From contig JABDJU010000230.1 of NCBI GenBank assembly GCA_013003325.1, forward strand, positions 1 to 6,648: a stretch of DNA of 6,648 nucleotides, written 5' to 3'. Shown here in pieces: positions 5,929 through 6,648 of the stretch; position 1 is the first letter of the stretch; each line of letters opens with the position of its first letter. Under the pieces are notes generated by a model that saw only the letters and a list, made by a program, of their open reading frames with translations, was not told the DNA's origin and made no database searches. Both the position numbers and the translations under genes were made by a program. Source of the stretch: Acidimicrobiales bacterium. GTDB taxonomy: Bacteria; Actinomycetota; Acidimicrobiia; Acidimicrobiales; SZUA-35.

Positions 5929-5935
5929 TTCTTGC

Positions 5936-6568
5936 ATGATCTCTTGCGTAATGTTCGACTTCGGTGGTGTGGTCATTGAGTCGCCATTCATCGCATTTGC
6001 GGAATTCGAGAGGGAACGTGGATTGCCCGCCGGGTTTCTCAGGTCGATCAACGCTACCAACCCCGACACCAATGCTTGGGCCAAACTCGAAAGAAGTGAG
6101 ATCTCCGTCGAGGAGTTCGACGTCCAGTTTCGAAACGAATCGTCACGTCTGGGACATGCGATCGGAGGAGCCGAGGTCCTCCGGTTGTTGTCCGGGGCCG
6201 CGCGTCCTGAGATGGTCTACGCACTCGACGTACTGACAGGGCATGGCTATCGCATCGTATGTCTCACCAACAATGTGAGATCCGAAGAGTCACGACCAAA
6301 AGATGTCGCAAATGCGATATCCAAATTCGAAAGGGTGTACGAGTCGTCCGAACTTGGCGTGCGCAAGCCCGAGACGGCCTTCTATCAGGCTGTTCTCGAC
6401 GATCTTGGCGTCGAGCCGTCAGCCGCGGTGTTCCTCGATGATCTCGGCGTCAATCTCAAGCCGGCGCGTGCAATGGGGATCACCACGGTGAAGGTCGAGT
6501 CGGCTCCACAGGCCCTGGATGACTTGAGCAGACTGCTCGGGCTGAACCTACTGGAAGGCACGACGTAG
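5936..6568 (+). CDS. HAD-superfamily (subfamily IA) hydrolase
   Basis: This 210-residue protein has the four HAD motifs. Motif I is FDFGGVV with nucleophile Asp8, motif II LTNN with Thr111, motif III GVRKPE with Lys144, and motif IV FLDDLGVN with Asp168 and Asp169. A helical cap occupies roughly residues 15-95. It is soluble and probably a phosphatase acting on a small molecule, which cannot be named. The second Asp of DxD in motif I is Gly (FDFGG), as I recall for relatives such as the ACAD10 and YihX-like group; this Asp is the general acid/base in classical phosphatases, so activity may be altered. The frame is closed by TGA at 5894-5896, which leaves starts at TTG 5897, ATG 5936 or ATG 5951. 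I prefer 5936 because of the -10 box just upstream. Its end overlaps the opposite-strand gene by 21 bp. Confidence 0.88.
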   Translation: MISCVMFDFGGVVIESPFIAFAEFERERGLPAGFLRSINATNPDTNAWAKLERSEISVEEFDVQFRNESSRLGHAIGGAEVLRLLSGAARPEMVYALDVLTGHGYRIVCLTNNVRSEESRPKDVANAISKFERVYESSELGVRKPETAFYQAVLDDLGVEPSAAVFLDDLGVNLKPARAMGITTVKVESAPQALDDLSRLLGLNLLEGTT

Positions 6569-6648
6569 AAGTGCTGCCTGCTCCTGCAGGTGGATGGCGC
6601 GAGATCCGGTTGCCGGACTGCCCGACTCGGTGCGGCTGACTCGTCTGA
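6548..6648 (-). CDS. 2-oxoglutarate dehydrogenase E1 (SucA/Kgd-like), C-terminal end only
   Basis: Only the last 32 codons and the stop (complement of CTA at 6548-6550) are inside the window; the gene continues beyond the right edge. The visible peptide contains RTESGSPATGSRAIHLQEQ followed by AALLRRAF. It matches the end of E. coli SucA (RPASASPAVGYMSVH, then QKQQQDLV) and of actinobacterial Kgd/OdhA proteins. The enzyme decarboxylates 2-oxoglutarate with thiamine diphosphate in the TCA cycle. Whether this copy is a plain E1 or an actinobacterial E1-E2 fusion cannot be seen from this part. The assignment rests on a short conserved tail. The gene converges on the HAD gene and overlaps its last 21 bp. 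Confidence 0.68.
   Translation of the reverse strand, partial: RRVSRTESGSPATGSRAIHLQEQAALLRRAFQ
6577..6590 (+). terminator. Weak hairpin just after the HAD stop
   Basis: CCTGC and GCAGG form a 5-bp stem around TCCT, starting 9 bp after the HAD stop codon. It lies within the coding sequence of the opposite-strand gene and has no T-tract. It could end HAD transcription but is also compatible with chance. Confidence 0.2.

Overview
The window is dense, high-GC coding DNA that reads like a chromosomal segment of an actinobacterium. Three things suggest this: an actinobacterial-type CysQ, a Kgd/OdhA-like 2-oxoglutarate dehydrogenase C-terminus, and start codons that lack Shine-Dalgarno sequences but sit 6-8 nt behind TANNNT boxes (leaderless style). 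An Acidimicrobiia-like lineage is possible, but that is only an inference. I see no rRNA, tRNA, CRISPR array, insertion sequence or phage gene.

Layout: bases 1-315 (+) are the 3' part of a gene for a small lysine-rich protein with a CxxC...HxxC zinc-finger pattern. Bases 351-1103 (+) encode a CysQ/inositol-monophosphatase-family phosphatase. Three minus-strand genes follow, listed here in order of transcription: 5908-4601, an NYN/Zc3h12a-like ribonuclease joined to an S1 RNA-binding domain and a histone-H1-like tail; 4476-2794, the ABC-F translation factor EttA; and 2728-1109, an ABC1/UbiB/AarF kinase-like protein. Diverging from the RNase gene, 5936-6568 (+) encodes a HAD-superfamily hydrolase. 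It runs tail to tail into a gene whose last 32 codons (minus strand, 6548-6648) look like the C-terminus of the 2-oxoglutarate dehydrogenase E1 component.

How the genes may work together: the RNase-S1 protein and EttA both concern RNA and ribosomes and lie on the same strand. However, a 124-bp gap with a strong GC hairpin and a candidate ettA promoter separates them, so co-transcription is uncertain. EttA and the UbiB-like gene are 65 bp apart and could share a transcript. CysQ (sulfur/nucleotide housekeeping), the HAD protein and the oxoglutarate dehydrogenase look like unrelated neighbours.

Most unusual are the lysine-rich tails. The RNase-S1 protein ends in four repeats built on TPKKAAKK, encoded by a 42-51-51-42 bp tandem array. 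That array begins at an internal ATG preceded by an AGGAG, the clearest Shine-Dalgarno sequence found ahead of an ATG in this window. The tail could therefore also be made separately as a 64-residue H1-like protein. The zinc-finger protein at the left edge carries a comparable lysine/alanine/proline-rich tail at its N-terminus.
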